A DNA stretch of 64,000 nt from JAIBJN01 sp963775395 (GCA_963775395.1 CAVZIX010000005.1:1-64000), one strand, 5' to 3'. Positions 24,683 through 33,682 are shown, counted from the stretch's first letter. Numbers and translations: made by a program. The notes: generated from the letters alone by a model not told the origin.

Positions 24683-25281
24683 GCGCTCGTCGTCACCTGC
24701 GGCTCTGCGCGCTCCTGCTCGTCCCCGCCGCCGGCCTCCGCGTAATCCTCGCGCCTGCGGACGATGCGCGCCGGGACGCCGACGGCCACGGAGCCGGGCG
24801 GCAGCGACTTGGTGACGACCGAGCCCGCGCTGACGACGCTGCCGTCGCCGATGGAGACGCCCGCGCCGACGAACACGCGCGCCCCGAGCCAGACGTCGTT
24901 GCCGATCTCGACGTCGCGCTCGTTGCGCTCCTGCTCGGTGATCTTGGCGTCCGGCGCCAGGCCGTAGTCGGAGGCGGTGATGAAGACCTCGGGGCCCAGG
25001 CGGCAGTCGTCGCCGATCGTGATCCGACCCTCGGTGTCGCCGGCCCAGAGGTAGGCCCGCTCGCCGACGCGCGTCCGCTCGCCGATGAAAATGCGCTCGC
25101 CGTTTCGCAGGGAGGTGTTCGGGGCGATCGTCGTCCCCGGCCCCTTGGTCAGCTTCCTCCGCGGCCGGACGTGCGAGTAGCTGTAGAAGTGGAGCAGGCG
25201 GACGGCCTGGAAGTAGGTCATCGGGTCCAGCGCAGTTGCGAGGACCCTGGGCAAGCGTCGGCCGTCCATCATCTCCTCCAA
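24679..25281 (-). CDS. Left-handed beta-helix (hexapeptide) acyltransferase
   Basis: A 200-residue protein with hexapeptide repeats (GPGTTIAPNTSLRNGERIFIGERTRVGERAYLWAG, GRITIGDDCRLGPEVFI, VEIGNDVWLGARVFVGAGVSIGDGSVVSAGSVVTKSLPPGSVAVGVPAR). The latter is the classical sugar O-acetyltransferase end. It probably acetylates a hydroxyl of a sugar in the repeat unit using acetyl-CoA. ATG codons at 25281, 25272 and 25269 are all possible starts. Confidence 0.88.
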   Translation of the reverse strand: MEEMMDGRRLPRVLATALDPMTYFQAVRLLHFYSYSHVRPRRKLTKGPGTTIAPNTSLRNGERIFIGERTRVGERAYLWAGDTEGRITIGDDCRLGPEVFITASDYGLAPDAKITEQERNERDVEIGNDVWLGARVFVGAGVSIGDGSVVSAGSVVTKSLPPGSVAVGVPARIVRRREDYAEAGGGDEQERAEPQVTTSA

Positions 25282-25402
25282 CTCACGTCCTACGCCATTT
25301 TCGGCGCTCTGCCAAGTCCAGGGTAGATGGTCCAGACCTTCGGCGGAGGCGCCGCGCCGGGCCGTGAGCGAGACTTCGGTTTGCTCCCGCTACACTCCTT
25401 CA

Positions 25403-25420
25403 ACACTCCTCTGGAAGTGT
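25403..25420 (+). promoter_or_regulatory. Operator-like repeat ahead of the ribbon-helix-helix gene
   Basis: ACACT-cctctgga-AGTGT forms an inverted repeat ending two bases before the ATG, and ACACTCCT also occurs as a direct repeat at 25392-25399 and 25403-25410. The right half AGTGTCC is shared with the repeats at 10488 and 41695. It sits in the 141-bp divergent gap after the acyltransferase start, which otherwise shows no clear element. Confidence 0.35.
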
Positions 25421-25422
25421 CC

Positions 25423-25656
25423 ATGGCCCGACCGAGAACCGGCGACGTCACCCTGAAGATTCCCAGGCCGCTCTACGAGCGCCTCCAGCAGGTGATCCAG
25501 GGGACCGGGTTCCACTCCGTGACGGAGTTCTGCGTCTACGTGCTGCGGGACCTCGCGTCGAGCCACGCCCCCAGCGTCGACGAGGAGAGCCTCACCCACG
25601 ACGAGGTCGTGGCCATCCGGCGCCGCCTCCGCTCCCTCGGCTATCTCGAGGACTGA
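25423..25656 (+). CDS. Small ribbon-helix-helix-like protein with LGYLE tail
   Basis: A 77-residue protein. The first half (VTLKIPRPLYERLQQVIQGTGFHSVTEFCVYVLRDLA) has the strand-helix-helix pattern of CopG/ribbon-helix-helix proteins, so DNA binding is plausible. The C-terminus RRRLRSLGYLED closely matches the last residues of the phosphodiesterase at 30819-32453 (RRLRGLGYLE), an odd similarity. GGAAG lies 5-6 bases before the ATG. An ACACT/AGTGT inverted repeat (25403-25420) directly precedes the start and may be an autoregulatory site. It is followed after 3 bases by a glycosyltransferase gene. Confidence 0.65.
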   Translation: MARPRTGDVTLKIPRPLYERLQQVIQGTGFHSVTEFCVYVLRDLASSHAPSVDEESLTHDEVVAIRRRLRSLGYLED

Positions 25657-25659
25657 GGC

Positions 25660-26874
25660 GTGACCGTAGCCGTCTCCGAGACGGACGCCGTCCGCCCGTC
25701 GGACTCCCGTCCGCTCCGGGTCCTCTACAGCTTCCCAGACACGCTCGGCGCGCCCGGGATCGGGGTCGCGGCGCGCCACCACACCGAGCAGCTCGCACGC
25801 CTCGGCCACGAGGTGCACGTGTACTGCACCGCGGTCGCAGGGACTCCCCCGGTCGTGCACCAGCTCGTCACGACGCTGACGGTCGCCGGCCAACGGGTCC
25901 CACACCGCGCCCTCGGCCGTCGACGTGCCTACCGCTACCACGACCGCCGCGTCGCCTGGGCGTTGCGGCGCGCCGCCGGGCAGATCGACATCGTCCATGT
26001 CTGGCCGCGCGCGACGCTCGCCAGCGCGGCCGCCGCCAGGCGCATGGGCGCGCGGACGATTCGCGAGGCGCCCAACACCCACACGGCGCTCGCCTACGAG
26101 CGGGTCGCGGCGGAGAACGCGAAGCTGGGGCTCACCGCAGTGGCAGGCCACTCGCACGAGGGCACGGAGGAGGCGCTCCGGCTGGAGGAGCGCGAGTACG
26201 AGGCGGCGGACATGGTCGCCGTTCTATCCCCGTACGTCCGCCAGACCTTCCTCGACCGCGGCTTCGATGCCGATCGGCTGGGGATGCACGGCTACGGGTT
26301 CGACCCGGGCAGCTTCCCGGAGCCTAGGGACGTGACCTCCAAGGAGGACGAGGGGCTCCGCGCGGTCTTCGTCGGCCGCTGCGAGCCTCGCAAGGGCCTG
26401 CACTACGCGCTCGAGGCCTGGATCGAGTCAGGCGCGGCCGAGCGCGGGACCTTCACGATCTGCGGGAATTTCTACGCGGGCTACCGGGAGGTGCTGGAGC
26501 CGCTGCTCCGCCACCCGAGCGTGAGCGTCCAGGGCTGGGTGGACGATCCCGGAAAGCTCATGCGCGAGGCCGACGTCTTCGTCCTCCCATCGGTCGAGGA
26601 AGGAAGCGCCTTCGTCACGTACGAGGCTCAGGCGAGCGGCTGTGCCCTCGTCGTCTCGGACGCCACCGGAGGCCGCTGCGAGCACATGCAGCAGGGCCTC
26701 GTCCACGAGGCCGGCGACCTGCGCACGCTCGTCGAGCACCTGCGCCTCGTGGACGGCGACCGGGAGCTTCTCACCCGCCTCCGCGCGAACGCGGTCGCCT
26801 CGCGGCCGAACCTAACGTGGGAGTACTCCGCGCGAGAGATCGCCGGCCTCTACCGTGAGGTGATCGCACGATGA
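25660..26874 (+). CDS. Glycosyltransferase family 4
   Basis: A 404-residue GT-B fold transferase. The N-terminal domain starts RVLYSFPDTLGAPGIGVAARHHTEQLARLGHEVHVYC; the C-terminal donor-binding domain contains VFVGRCEPRKGLHYALEAW, VQGWVDDPGKLMREADVFVLPSVEEGSAFVTYEAQASGCALV, the GT4 E-x7-E signature region. It would add one sugar at the cytoplasmic face. GTG 25660 has GAGG upstream; the end overlaps the phosphodiesterase start (ATGA). Confidence 0.9.
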   Translation: MTVAVSETDAVRPSDSRPLRVLYSFPDTLGAPGIGVAARHHTEQLARLGHEVHVYCTAVAGTPPVVHQLVTTLTVAGQRVPHRALGRRRAYRYHDRRVAWALRRAAGQIDIVHVWPRATLASAAAARRMGARTIREAPNTHTALAYERVAAENAKLGLTAVAGHSHEGTEEALRLEEREYEAADMVAVLSPYVRQTFLDRGFDADRLGMHGYGFDPGSFPEPRDVTSKEDEGLRAVFVGRCEPRKGLHYALEAWIESGAAERGTFTICGNFYAGYREVLEPLLRHPSVSVQGWVDDPGKLMREADVFVLPSVEEGSAFVTYEAQASGCALVVSDATGGRCEHMQQGLVHEAGDLRTLVEHLRLVDGDRELLTRLRANAVASRPNLTWEYSAREIAGLYREVIAR

Positions 26875-28250
26875 GCAAGGTGATGATCATCGGACTGGAC
26901 TGCGCGGAGCCCTCGCTCCTGCTCGAGCGCTGGCGCGACGAGCTCCCGGTGCTCTCCGGGCTGATGGAGCGCGGCTCCCACGGTCGCCTCACCTCCGTGA
27001 TCCCCCCGATCACCGTCCCGGCGTGGTCCTGCATGATGGCGAGCCGGACGCCCGGCGACCTCGGCGTCTACGGCTTCCGCAACCGCGCCGACCACTCCTA
27101 CGACAACCTCTTCATCGCCAACTCGACGGCGATCAAGGAGCCGCGTCTCTGGGACCTCGCCACGCGCGCAGGGAAGCCCTCGATCGTCCTCGGCGTCCCG
27201 GGCACCTATCCGCCGCGCCCGCTCAACGGGGTCATGGTCAGCTGCTTCCTGACCCCGACCATCGACAGCCAGTTCACGTTCCCGCCCATGCTCAAGCGGG
27301 AGATCGAGCAGACGGTCGGGGAGTACCTCCTCGACGTCCGCGACTTCCGCACGGACGACAAGGACTACCTGCTGCGGCAGGTCTACGAGATGACCGACCG
27401 GCGCTTCGCCCTGGCCGAGCACCTGCTCGACACGAGGCCGTGGGAGCTCTTCGCCATGGTCGAGATGGGCATCGACCGGATGTACCACGGCTTCTGGAAG
27501 ATGATGGACCCGGAGCACCGCAAGCACGTGCCGGGGAACCCGTTCGAGAACGCGATCCTCGATTACCACAAGCACGTGGACGGGCTCATGGGGCGCCTGC
27601 TGGAACGGGCTGACGAGGAGACGGCGGTCTTCGTCGTCTCGGACCACGGCGGGAAGAGGATGGACGGCGGGATCCGCGTCAACGAGTGGCTGCGCCGGGA
27701 GGGCTTCCTCGGCCTGCTCACCGAGCCCGGCTCCGCCATGCCGCTGCGCGAGGCCGGCATCGACTGGTCGAAGACGGCCGCCTGGGGCGAGGGCGGCTAC
27801 TACTCGCGCATCTTCCTCAATGTCGCCGGCCGCGAGCCCGAGGGCACCGTCCCGGCGGAGGACTACGAGCGCGTGCGCGACGAGCTCGCCGAGCGTCTCG
27901 CGGCGATCCCGGACGAGAACGGCGAGCCGATCGCGACGCGCGTCCACGTGCCCGAGCGCGTCTACCCCGAGGTGCAGGGCGTCGCGCCCGACCTGATCGT
28001 CCACTTCGGCGACCTGCTCTGGCGCTCGGTCGGCACCGTGGGCGGCGACGAGGGCATCCACACGTTCGAGAACGACACCGGGCCCGACGACGCCAACCAC
28101 GCGCAGGAGGGCCTGTTCGTCCTCGCCGCGCCGGGAGTGGCACCGGGAACGAGGGAGGGCGCGCACCTCCTCGACGTCGCGCCGACCGTGCTCGAGCTGC
28201 TGGGGCTGGACGTCCCCGGCTCGATGCGCGGGACGAGCCTGCTGGGTTAG
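26871..28250 (+). CDS. Alkaline phosphatase-superfamily protein (type I phosphodiesterase)
   Basis: A 459-residue protein of the type I phosphodiesterase/nucleotide pyrophosphatase group. Metal ligands and nucleophile region fit the superfamily: IIGLDCAEP at the start, PPITVPAWSCMMASRTPG around the nucleophile, EMGIDRMYHGFW, VVSDHGGKRMDGG and a late metal His in DDANHAQEGLFVL. No signal peptide is seen, so it is probably cytoplasmic. Substrate is unknown; a nucleotide sugar or phosphodiester in the glycan pathway is possible. A second member lies at 30819. It converges on the polymerase gene. Confidence 0.85.
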   Translation: MSKVMIIGLDCAEPSLLLERWRDELPVLSGLMERGSHGRLTSVIPPITVPAWSCMMASRTPGDLGVYGFRNRADHSYDNLFIANSTAIKEPRLWDLATRAGKPSIVLGVPGTYPPRPLNGVMVSCFLTPTIDSQFTFPPMLKREIEQTVGEYLLDVRDFRTDDKDYLLRQVYEMTDRRFALAEHLLDTRPWELFAMVEMGIDRMYHGFWKMMDPEHRKHVPGNPFENAILDYHKHVDGLMGRLLERADEETAVFVVSDHGGKRMDGGIRVNEWLRREGFLGLLTEPGSAMPLREAGIDWSKTAAWGEGGYYSRIFLNVAGREPEGTVPAEDYERVRDELAERLAAIPDENGEPIATRVHVPERVYPEVQGVAPDLIVHFGDLLWRSVGTVGGDEGIHTFENDTGPDDANHAQEGLFVLAAPGVAPGTREGAHLLDVAPTVLELLGLDVPGSMRGTSLLG

Positions 28251-28256
28251 GCCAGG

Positions 28257-29756
28257 CTAGGAGTCCGTCGGGCGCGGGCCCAGGCGGCGCGCCTGGAGGC
28301 CGAGCGCGGCGATGGCGAAGAACAGGATCGTCGACTGCACGAACGCGAACGCGTCGAAGACGAACATGCTGACGCCGAACGCCCCGATGGCGGCCGCACA
28401 GACGGCGGCGAGCTCGCTCCTCGGCCCGCGCACCCTGCGCGCGAACCTTCCGACGGTCACGAGGCTCCCCCACACGAACCAGGCCGTTCCGAGAATGCCC
28501 AGAGCGCCGAGCGCGACGAGCGTCCCCAGCCACTCGTTGTCGAAGAAGATCACCGCGCCCTCGGCACCCTCGGCCGTCTGCGCGGCTCCTGCCTCCCCGG
28601 TCGTGAGCCTGTTGCCGATGCCGTTGCCGACGAGCGGGGAGTCGCTCCAGACCCGCAGCCCCGGCCCGACGTCGGCGAACCGGCCGGAGCCCTGCTCGCC
28701 CGAGCGCGTCGTCAGGTCGCCTGTCAGACCCTCCTGCGGGAAGAACGCGTGGTAGATGCCGCCGAGCGCCCCGGGCACCGCGAAGTGGATCGCGATCGGA
28801 AGGATCAGGATCAGCGGCCAGAAGCGGAGCACCTGGCGGCCTCGGACCCAGAGCCCGACGAGCAGCAGCGCGACGCCCATGATCACCGTCGTGCGCGAGA
28901 TCGTCGCCACGGCGCCCATCGCGCAGATCGCCGCGGCCACGATCCACAGCCGGGCGCGAAGCACCGAGCTCGCCCGTCCGACCAGATAGAGCGCGAGCGG
29001 GAAGGTCATGAAGAGCGCGGCCGACAGGGCGATCGGGTGCTGCGCCGAGGCGTAGACGCGCACGTTCCCGCCTCGCACGTCGAACGCCGTGCGCGTCTCG
29101 CGGACGAGCGCTGGGATCCACTCGTGCAGGTGGTCGAAGTAGTTGTAGCCCGAACGCGACTCGTAGATGGCCGCGAAGGCCACGATCGTCCCCCCGATGA
29201 CGAGGGCGCGCACGACGGTGTCCATCGCCGCGTGCGTCTTGATCGTGGACGCGACCAGCACGAAGACGGCGAGGAACCCGAGGTAGTACGAGAGCGACTT
29301 GAGCGCCCCCGGGTCGCCGGCGACCGTCCCGATCGCCTCGTAGTTCAGGATGGCGGAGACCGTCGCCGTCGTGGCCAGGATGGCCAACGGGATGCCGAAG
29401 CCGAGGAACTCGAGCTTCGCCCGGCCTGCGATCAGCGCAACGATCAGCGCCAGAACGAGGCCGGCCAGGACGAGGCGGTAGGGCTCGAGGTTGAAAGGCA
29501 GCGTGATCGGCAGGCGGTAGCCCCGGGCAGGGACGAGCCAGATGACGAACGCGAAGGCGGCGATCGCATTCGGCCAGGTGAGCGTCGGCGTCGCCAGCTC
29601 GCGCATGGCCAGGACGGCGGCGGCGAGGAAGATGACGGCGCCTCCGAGCGCCTCGTTGGGGCCGATCAGAGCCCCGCCCAGGAGGCAAGCCGACCCGAAG
29701 GCCGCCAACCCGATGGCCGTGTTGCGGCGGTCGGCGGGCGCTGCGACGGTGGCCAA
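28257..29756 (-). CDS. O-antigen ligase/Wzy-type polymerase
   Basis: A 499-residue polytopic membrane protein with about 12 spans and a long periplasmic loop (about residues 330-400) that contains the family-typical GRFADVGPGLRVWSDSPLVGNGIGNRLTTG, as in O-antigen ligase/polymerase (PF04932) proteins. It would polymerise or ligate the flipped repeat units. The start is TTG at 29756, three bases after the stop of the chain-length regulator gene, with which it is likely cotranscribed. Confidence 0.85.
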   Translation of the reverse strand: MATVAAPADRRNTAIGLAAFGSACLLGGALIGPNEALGGAVIFLAAAVLAMRELATPTLTWPNAIAAFAFVIWLVPARGYRLPITLPFNLEPYRLVLAGLVLALIVALIAGRAKLEFLGFGIPLAILATTATVSAILNYEAIGTVAGDPGALKSLSYYLGFLAVFVLVASTIKTHAAMDTVVRALVIGGTIVAFAAIYESRSGYNYFDHLHEWIPALVRETRTAFDVRGGNVRVYASAQHPIALSAALFMTFPLALYLVGRASSVLRARLWIVAAAICAMGAVATISRTTVIMGVALLLVGLWVRGRQVLRFWPLILILPIAIHFAVPGALGGIYHAFFPQEGLTGDLTTRSGEQGSGRFADVGPGLRVWSDSPLVGNGIGNRLTTGEAGAAQTAEGAEGAVIFFDNEWLGTLVALGALGILGTAWFVWGSLVTVGRFARRVRGPRSELAAVCAAAIGAFGVSMFVFDAFAFVQSTILFFAIAALGLQARRLGPRPTDS

Positions 29757-29759
29757 GGC

Positions 29760-30725
29760 CTAGGCGGTCTTCTTGACCTTGACCGGCTGTTCGAGCGGCT
29801 CGACGTCCGAGCGTGCGGGCTTCGGCCGCGTGGGCACGAGCCGGTCGAGAAGGATGGCGAGGGCGCAGAAGGCGGCGAAGACGACCACGAACACGAGGAG
29901 GGGCAGCGACGTGGACGGCCCCTGCGAGGCGATGGCGCCCTTTGGGGTCGTGAGCTGCTCGACGACCATGCGGTCGCGCCTCTGGATGTTCCGCTCGACC
30001 TGCTTCTCTTCGAGCCAGCCGATGAACGCCTTCCCCGTCTTGTCGGCGAGCGCGATCGCGTCCTCAGGGCTCCCGGCGACGGCGACTAGACGAATGACCG
30101 GGATTTCCGAAAGCTCGACGCGGTTCGCCGTCACGACGGAGGTCGCGCCGATGGCCGAGATGGCGCCGGGAAGCTCGCCGAACCGCGCACGGCGGAAGTC
30201 GGCCACCCCGTCGGACTCGATGAGGAACGGATAGGTGTTCGCGTTCCGGATGATCGTGTTCAGGTCCGGCGGCTGCGAGTACGGCAACAGCTGCGGCGTC
30301 TCCTCCTCGGCCGACGGATCGTCCGTGGTGTCCTCGCCAGCCGTGGGGGCCGGCTCGAACGTGGTCTCCGCGCTCCGGATGTGAGGGTTGCTCGCGCTGT
30401 TGACGAGGAGCCGCGCCTCGGCCGTGTAGCTGACCTCCTCCTTCTCCGCCAGGCTGGGAGGGAAGAACCCGACGGTGAAACGCGCCGAGAGGGAGGCGAA
30501 GATCGCGAAGAGGAGCCCGATCACGAGCACCCACCAGAAACGCTTCAGCGCGCCGACGTAGCTCGCGACATTGGATGTGGCGGCGGCGGCCGCCGCCGAC
30601 CGCCGGGGGCGGTCCTCGGCGACGACGGGAGGGCTCTGCCGGCGCGGATCGGTCGGTTGACCGCAGCTCGGACAGAAGCGATCGTCATCGCGCGTAGATT
30701 GGCCGCAGTTAGGACAAGTTTTCAC
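29760..30725 (-). CDS. Wzz-like chain-length regulator with N-terminal zinc ribbon
   Basis: A 321-residue protein. It starts with a zinc ribbon (Cys4, Cys7, Cys18, Cys21: CPNCG and CPSCG), a low-complexity linker, a transmembrane helix (FWWVLVIGLLFAIFASLSA), a periplasmic domain of about 170 residues with VTANRVELSEIPVIRLVAVAGSPEDAIALADKTG, and a second helix (LPLLVFVVVFAAFCALAILLD). The two-helix plan is that of Wzz/YveK polysaccharide co-polymerases; the zinc ribbon in place of a cytoplasmic kinase is unusual. GTG 30725 (or GTG 30731) is chosen because it precedes the ribbon. No tyrosine kinase gene is in the window. Confidence 0.78.
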   Translation of the reverse strand: MKTCPNCGQSTRDDDRFCPSCGQPTDPRRQSPPVVAEDRPRRSAAAAAATSNVASYVGALKRFWWVLVIGLLFAIFASLSARFTVGFFPPSLAEKEEVSYTAEARLLVNSASNPHIRSAETTFEPAPTAGEDTTDDPSAEEETPQLLPYSQPPDLNTIIRNANTYPFLIESDGVADFRRARFGELPGAISAIGATSVVTANRVELSEIPVIRLVAVAGSPEDAIALADKTGKAFIGWLEEKQVERNIQRRDRMVVEQLTTPKGAIASQGPSTSLPLLVFVVVFAAFCALAILLDRLVPTRPKPARSDVEPLEQPVKVKKTA

Positions 30726-30805
30726 TGACACCGCCTGGGAAACCTCCCGGCGGCAGCTCTCCCGCTGCCGCATTCCCATGGGAGTCCATTCAGTACGCTG
30801 GTTCC

Positions 30806-30818
30806 TAACTTGTAGCGG
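30806..30818 (+). promoter_or_regulatory. Possible -10 element giving a leaderless phosphodiesterase mRNA
   Basis: TAACTT at 30806-30811 fits TANNNT and is followed after about 7 bases by GTG 30819, so transcription could begin at the start codon. The overlapping 8-mer ACTTGTAG (30808-30815) also occurs at 11763-11770 and, on the minus strand, at 10515-10508. No good -35 box was seen. Confidence 0.3.
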
Positions 30819-32453
30819 GTGTCTTGCCGGGTGTCCAGTCCAGTCTTGACCGTCATCGGCCTCGACTCGGCGACCTTCGACGTCGTCGATCCGATGCTGG
30901 CCGCAGGGGAGCTTCCGAACATCGGACGCGCCTGCCGCGAAGGCGCCCGAGGCGTGCTCCGATCGACCACGCACCCACTCACCCCACATGCCTGGTCGAC
31001 CATCGTCACGGGCGTGAATGCCGGAAGGCACGGAATCTGGGACTTCACCGAGCGCGACGAGACCGGCTACCAGCTCCGACTCGTGAATGGGAGCTTCCGG
31101 CGGGCGCCTGCGGTGTGGGATCGGGTACGGGGCTCGGGGCGCCGGCTCGGGATCGTCAACGTCCCCTTCACGTGGCCGGCGCCGGAGGTGGACGGGTTCG
31201 CGATCGCCGGCTTCGACTCGGCCGCCCGTGAGCAAGGCCTCATCTTCCCCGCGTCCGTCGGCGAGGAGCTACGGCGCCGGTACGGGTCGCTCGAGCTCGA
31301 CAACAGGTTCCCGCTCAAGGACGGCCACTTCGACCTCGACCTCGTGCGCCGTGCCGCGTCGCAGAAGCTCGAGATCGTCGAGTGGCTGGCCGAGCGGTTC
31401 GACCCCGAGCTCCTCTTCGTCGTCTTCATGGCGGCCGACCACGTCCACCACATCTGCTGGACGGACTGGGAGACCCAGGGCCTGGAGAGCCCCGTCGCCG
31501 ACGTCTACCGTGTCCTCGACGAGGCGGTCGGGCGGCTCGCCCAGCTGAGCGGGCCGGACGCGAATCTGATGATCGTCTCCGACCACGGCGCCGGGCCTCT
31601 GCACGGGGTCGTGAACCTCAACGCGTGGCTCGCCCAGGAAGGGCTCCTGACCTACGCGACCGGAGGCGGAGTGAAGAGCCGGGAGCTGCTCGGCAAGGCT
31701 CTCGAGCTGCGCCGCCACTTGCCGGAGCGCTGGCGCTACGCGGCCAAGCAGCGCCTGCCGAAGCTGCGGGACCAGGCTCAGGAGCGCAGCGACTACACCG
31801 TCCTCGACTGGTCGCAGACGCAGGCGTTCTCCTACGGGACCTTCGGGAACATCGTCGTCAACGTGCGCGGCCGCGAGGCGCAGGGGATCGTGGAGCCCGG
31901 CAAGGAGTACGAGCGCGTGCGCGACGAGATCGTCGCGAAGGTCGGCGAGCTGCGCGGGCCCGGCGGCGAGCCCATCGTGGCCGACGTCCACCGCCGCGAA
32001 GACCTCTTCCACGGGCCCGAGCTCGACAAGGTGCCCGACCTCCTGGTCGAGTTCGATCGCTACGCGTGGCTCGGCAAGGGCAACCTGAAGACCCGGAGCG
32101 ACTCGCTCTGGGACGAGATCGAGATCGAGGACAGCGAGCACCACTACGTCGGGAGCCACAGGCACGAAGGGATCGCCGTCCTGTCCGGGCCCGCAGTCGC
32201 GGGCGGGGCGTCGCTCTCGGGCGAGCTCGTCGACGTCGCCCCCACCCTGCTCTACCTGCTCGGCGAGGCGATCCCGAGCGACCTCGAGGGCCGCGTGCTC
32301 TTCGAGGCCTTCCGGCCGGAGCTCCTCGACGAGCGCCCGCCCGAGTACGACGACACGCCGTCGGCGGAGTTCGAGGGCAAGCGCGCCGAGCTCGAGGACG
32401 AGGGCGCCGCGGAGGTCGAGCGGCGGCTCCGGGGCCTCGGCTACCTCGAGTAG
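30819..32453 (+). CDS. Alkaline phosphatase-superfamily protein, second copy, LGYLE tail
   Basis: A 544-residue type I phosphodiesterase-like protein related to the one at 26871. Blocks in order: VIGLDSATFDVVDP, HPLTPHAWSTIVTGVNAGRHGIWDF around the nucleophile, FVVFMAADHVHH, LMIVSDHGAGPLHG, SYGTFGNIVVNVRGRE, and HHYVGSHRHEGIAVLSGP with the late metal ligands. Like its relative it has no signal peptide. The C-terminal tail, rich in Glu and ending RRLRGLGYLE, is shared with the small protein at 25423. GTG 30819 or GTG 30831 may be the start. It is divergent from the chain-length regulator gene. Confidence 0.83.
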   Translation: MSCRVSSPVLTVIGLDSATFDVVDPMLAAGELPNIGRACREGARGVLRSTTHPLTPHAWSTIVTGVNAGRHGIWDFTERDETGYQLRLVNGSFRRAPAVWDRVRGSGRRLGIVNVPFTWPAPEVDGFAIAGFDSAAREQGLIFPASVGEELRRRYGSLELDNRFPLKDGHFDLDLVRRAASQKLEIVEWLAERFDPELLFVVFMAADHVHHICWTDWETQGLESPVADVYRVLDEAVGRLAQLSGPDANLMIVSDHGAGPLHGVVNLNAWLAQEGLLTYATGGGVKSRELLGKALELRRHLPERWRYAAKQRLPKLRDQAQERSDYTVLDWSQTQAFSYGTFGNIVVNVRGREAQGIVEPGKEYERVRDEIVAKVGELRGPGGEPIVADVHRREDLFHGPELDKVPDLLVEFDRYAWLGKGNLKTRSDSLWDEIEIEDSEHHYVGSHRHEGIAVLSGPAVAGGASLSGELVDVAPTLLYLLGEAIPSDLEGRVLFEAFRPELLDERPPEYDDTPSAEFEGKRAELEDEGAAEVERRLRGLGYLE

Positions 32454-32581
32454 CAAATTCAGGAAATCCTTACAGCCCCAGATTTTCCCTGCTCACAAGC
32501 GGCCCCATGCCAGAGGCGGCCCAGAATTCGGCAGGATCCGCTCTCCGCCGCGTTCTGAGGCCGCTGCTAGTGTCGCGCGCC

Positions 32582-33682
32582 GTGACGACCTTCCCCCCGC
32601 TTCGGCTCCTCGCCGTCCTTGTCGGTGCTGCCTGCGCGCTCGTGTTCGCCGGCCAGGCTTCCGCCCAGCCGGCCAAGCCGATCGTGCGCGTGAACGCGAC
32701 GACGGCGACCTCGATCACGATCGGCTGGCGCGCCGTCCGCGGCGCCGTGCGCTACCGGGTCGCGCGCAACGGCAGCGTCGTCGCCACGACGACGGCGCGC
32801 AGCGCCACGGTCAACGGGATCCTCTGCGGCCGCCGCTACACGATCGCCGTTCGCGCGGTCGGCCCCTCCGGCGGGCTCTCCCGGCCGGCGCTGCGCTCGA
32901 TCCGCAAGGGCACGGGCTGCCAGCCGCGCTCCCGCATCGTGCGCACGAACGCGGGCTTCTCGTGCACGCGCCCGCTGAGCGTGATCGCCCGCAACAACGG
33001 GATCAACGGCAACCCCGGCAGGCTGCCGCTCCTCGTCAAGATCAACTTCACCACGTACCGGGCAATCAACCCCGGCACGGTCGAGATCCGGCGCGGGTGC
33101 CGCGGCGACGGCAACAACGCCACGATCGACCTGATCCTCGAGATCGAAGGCGACGGGCGCACGAGGGGCGGGACCATCGACGCGATCAAGGTCCGGGAGA
33201 ACCCGCACAACATCCAGATCACGGGCTACGCGAACTGCGGCCCGGAAGGCCTCGGCCCCGACGGCAGGCCGGACACAGGTGACGACGCGCACCAGGACGG
33301 CGCCCAGATCCAGGGCGGCAACCGCATCGAGTTCATCGACTTCACGTGGGGCGACTGGGCGGCGCGCCGGGCGACGTGCCAGGGCGCTGCCGGGACGTTC
33401 GTCCCCGGCAGCGTGAACAACTGGCCCGTGCGGAACATGGCCTGCATCCGCTGCAAGAGCGTCTCCTGCAACCACGGCATGCTCATCGCGCGCTCGACGG
33501 GCACGGTGGTCGTGGACTCGTGGTGGCGGTCGGGGAACCCGGCGGAGCGAAGAGGCATCCTGGCCAACGGCCAGACGGGCCTCTGCAACCACAGCGGCGG
33601 GCCGTGCACGATCACCCCCGGGGAATCGAGGGGGCGGCAGATCGTGGGCAACCGCTGCGACAAGTACCCGTACTCCGGCTAG
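32582..33682 (+). CDS. Secreted Cys-rich protein with Fn3-like domain, first paralogue
   Basis: A 366-residue secreted protein. GTG 32582 gives a clean signal peptide (TTFPPLRLLAVLVGAACALVF, cleavage near AQASAQP); an upstream ATG at 32507 would add a basic lead. A fibronectin III-like domain (about 35-110: TSITIGWRAVRGAVRYRVARNG) precedes a repetitive beta-rich region with ten Cys shared with the protein at 34496: FSCTRPL, GCRGDG, NCGPEG, ATCQG, CIRCKSVSCNHG, GLCNHSGGPC and CDKYPY. The HQDGAQIQGG...FIDFTWGDW pattern suggests a right-handed beta-helix, possibly a glycan-binding or glycan-cleaving domain. I do not recognise a named family. The 128-bp gap before it shows only GGAAA/TTTCC repeats. 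Confidence 0.72.
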   Translation: MTTFPPLRLLAVLVGAACALVFAGQASAQPAKPIVRVNATTATSITIGWRAVRGAVRYRVARNGSVVATTTARSATVNGILCGRRYTIAVRAVGPSGGLSRPALRSIRKGTGCQPRSRIVRTNAGFSCTRPLSVIARNNGINGNPGRLPLLVKINFTTYRAINPGTVEIRRGCRGDGNNATIDLILEIEGDGRTRGGTIDAIKVRENPHNIQITGYANCGPEGLGPDGRPDTGDDAHQDGAQIQGGNRIEFIDFTWGDWAARRATCQGAAGTFVPGSVNNWPVRNMACIRCKSVSCNHGMLIARSTGTVVVDSWWRSGNPAERRGILANGQTGLCNHSGGPCTITPGESRGRQIVGNRCDKYPYSG

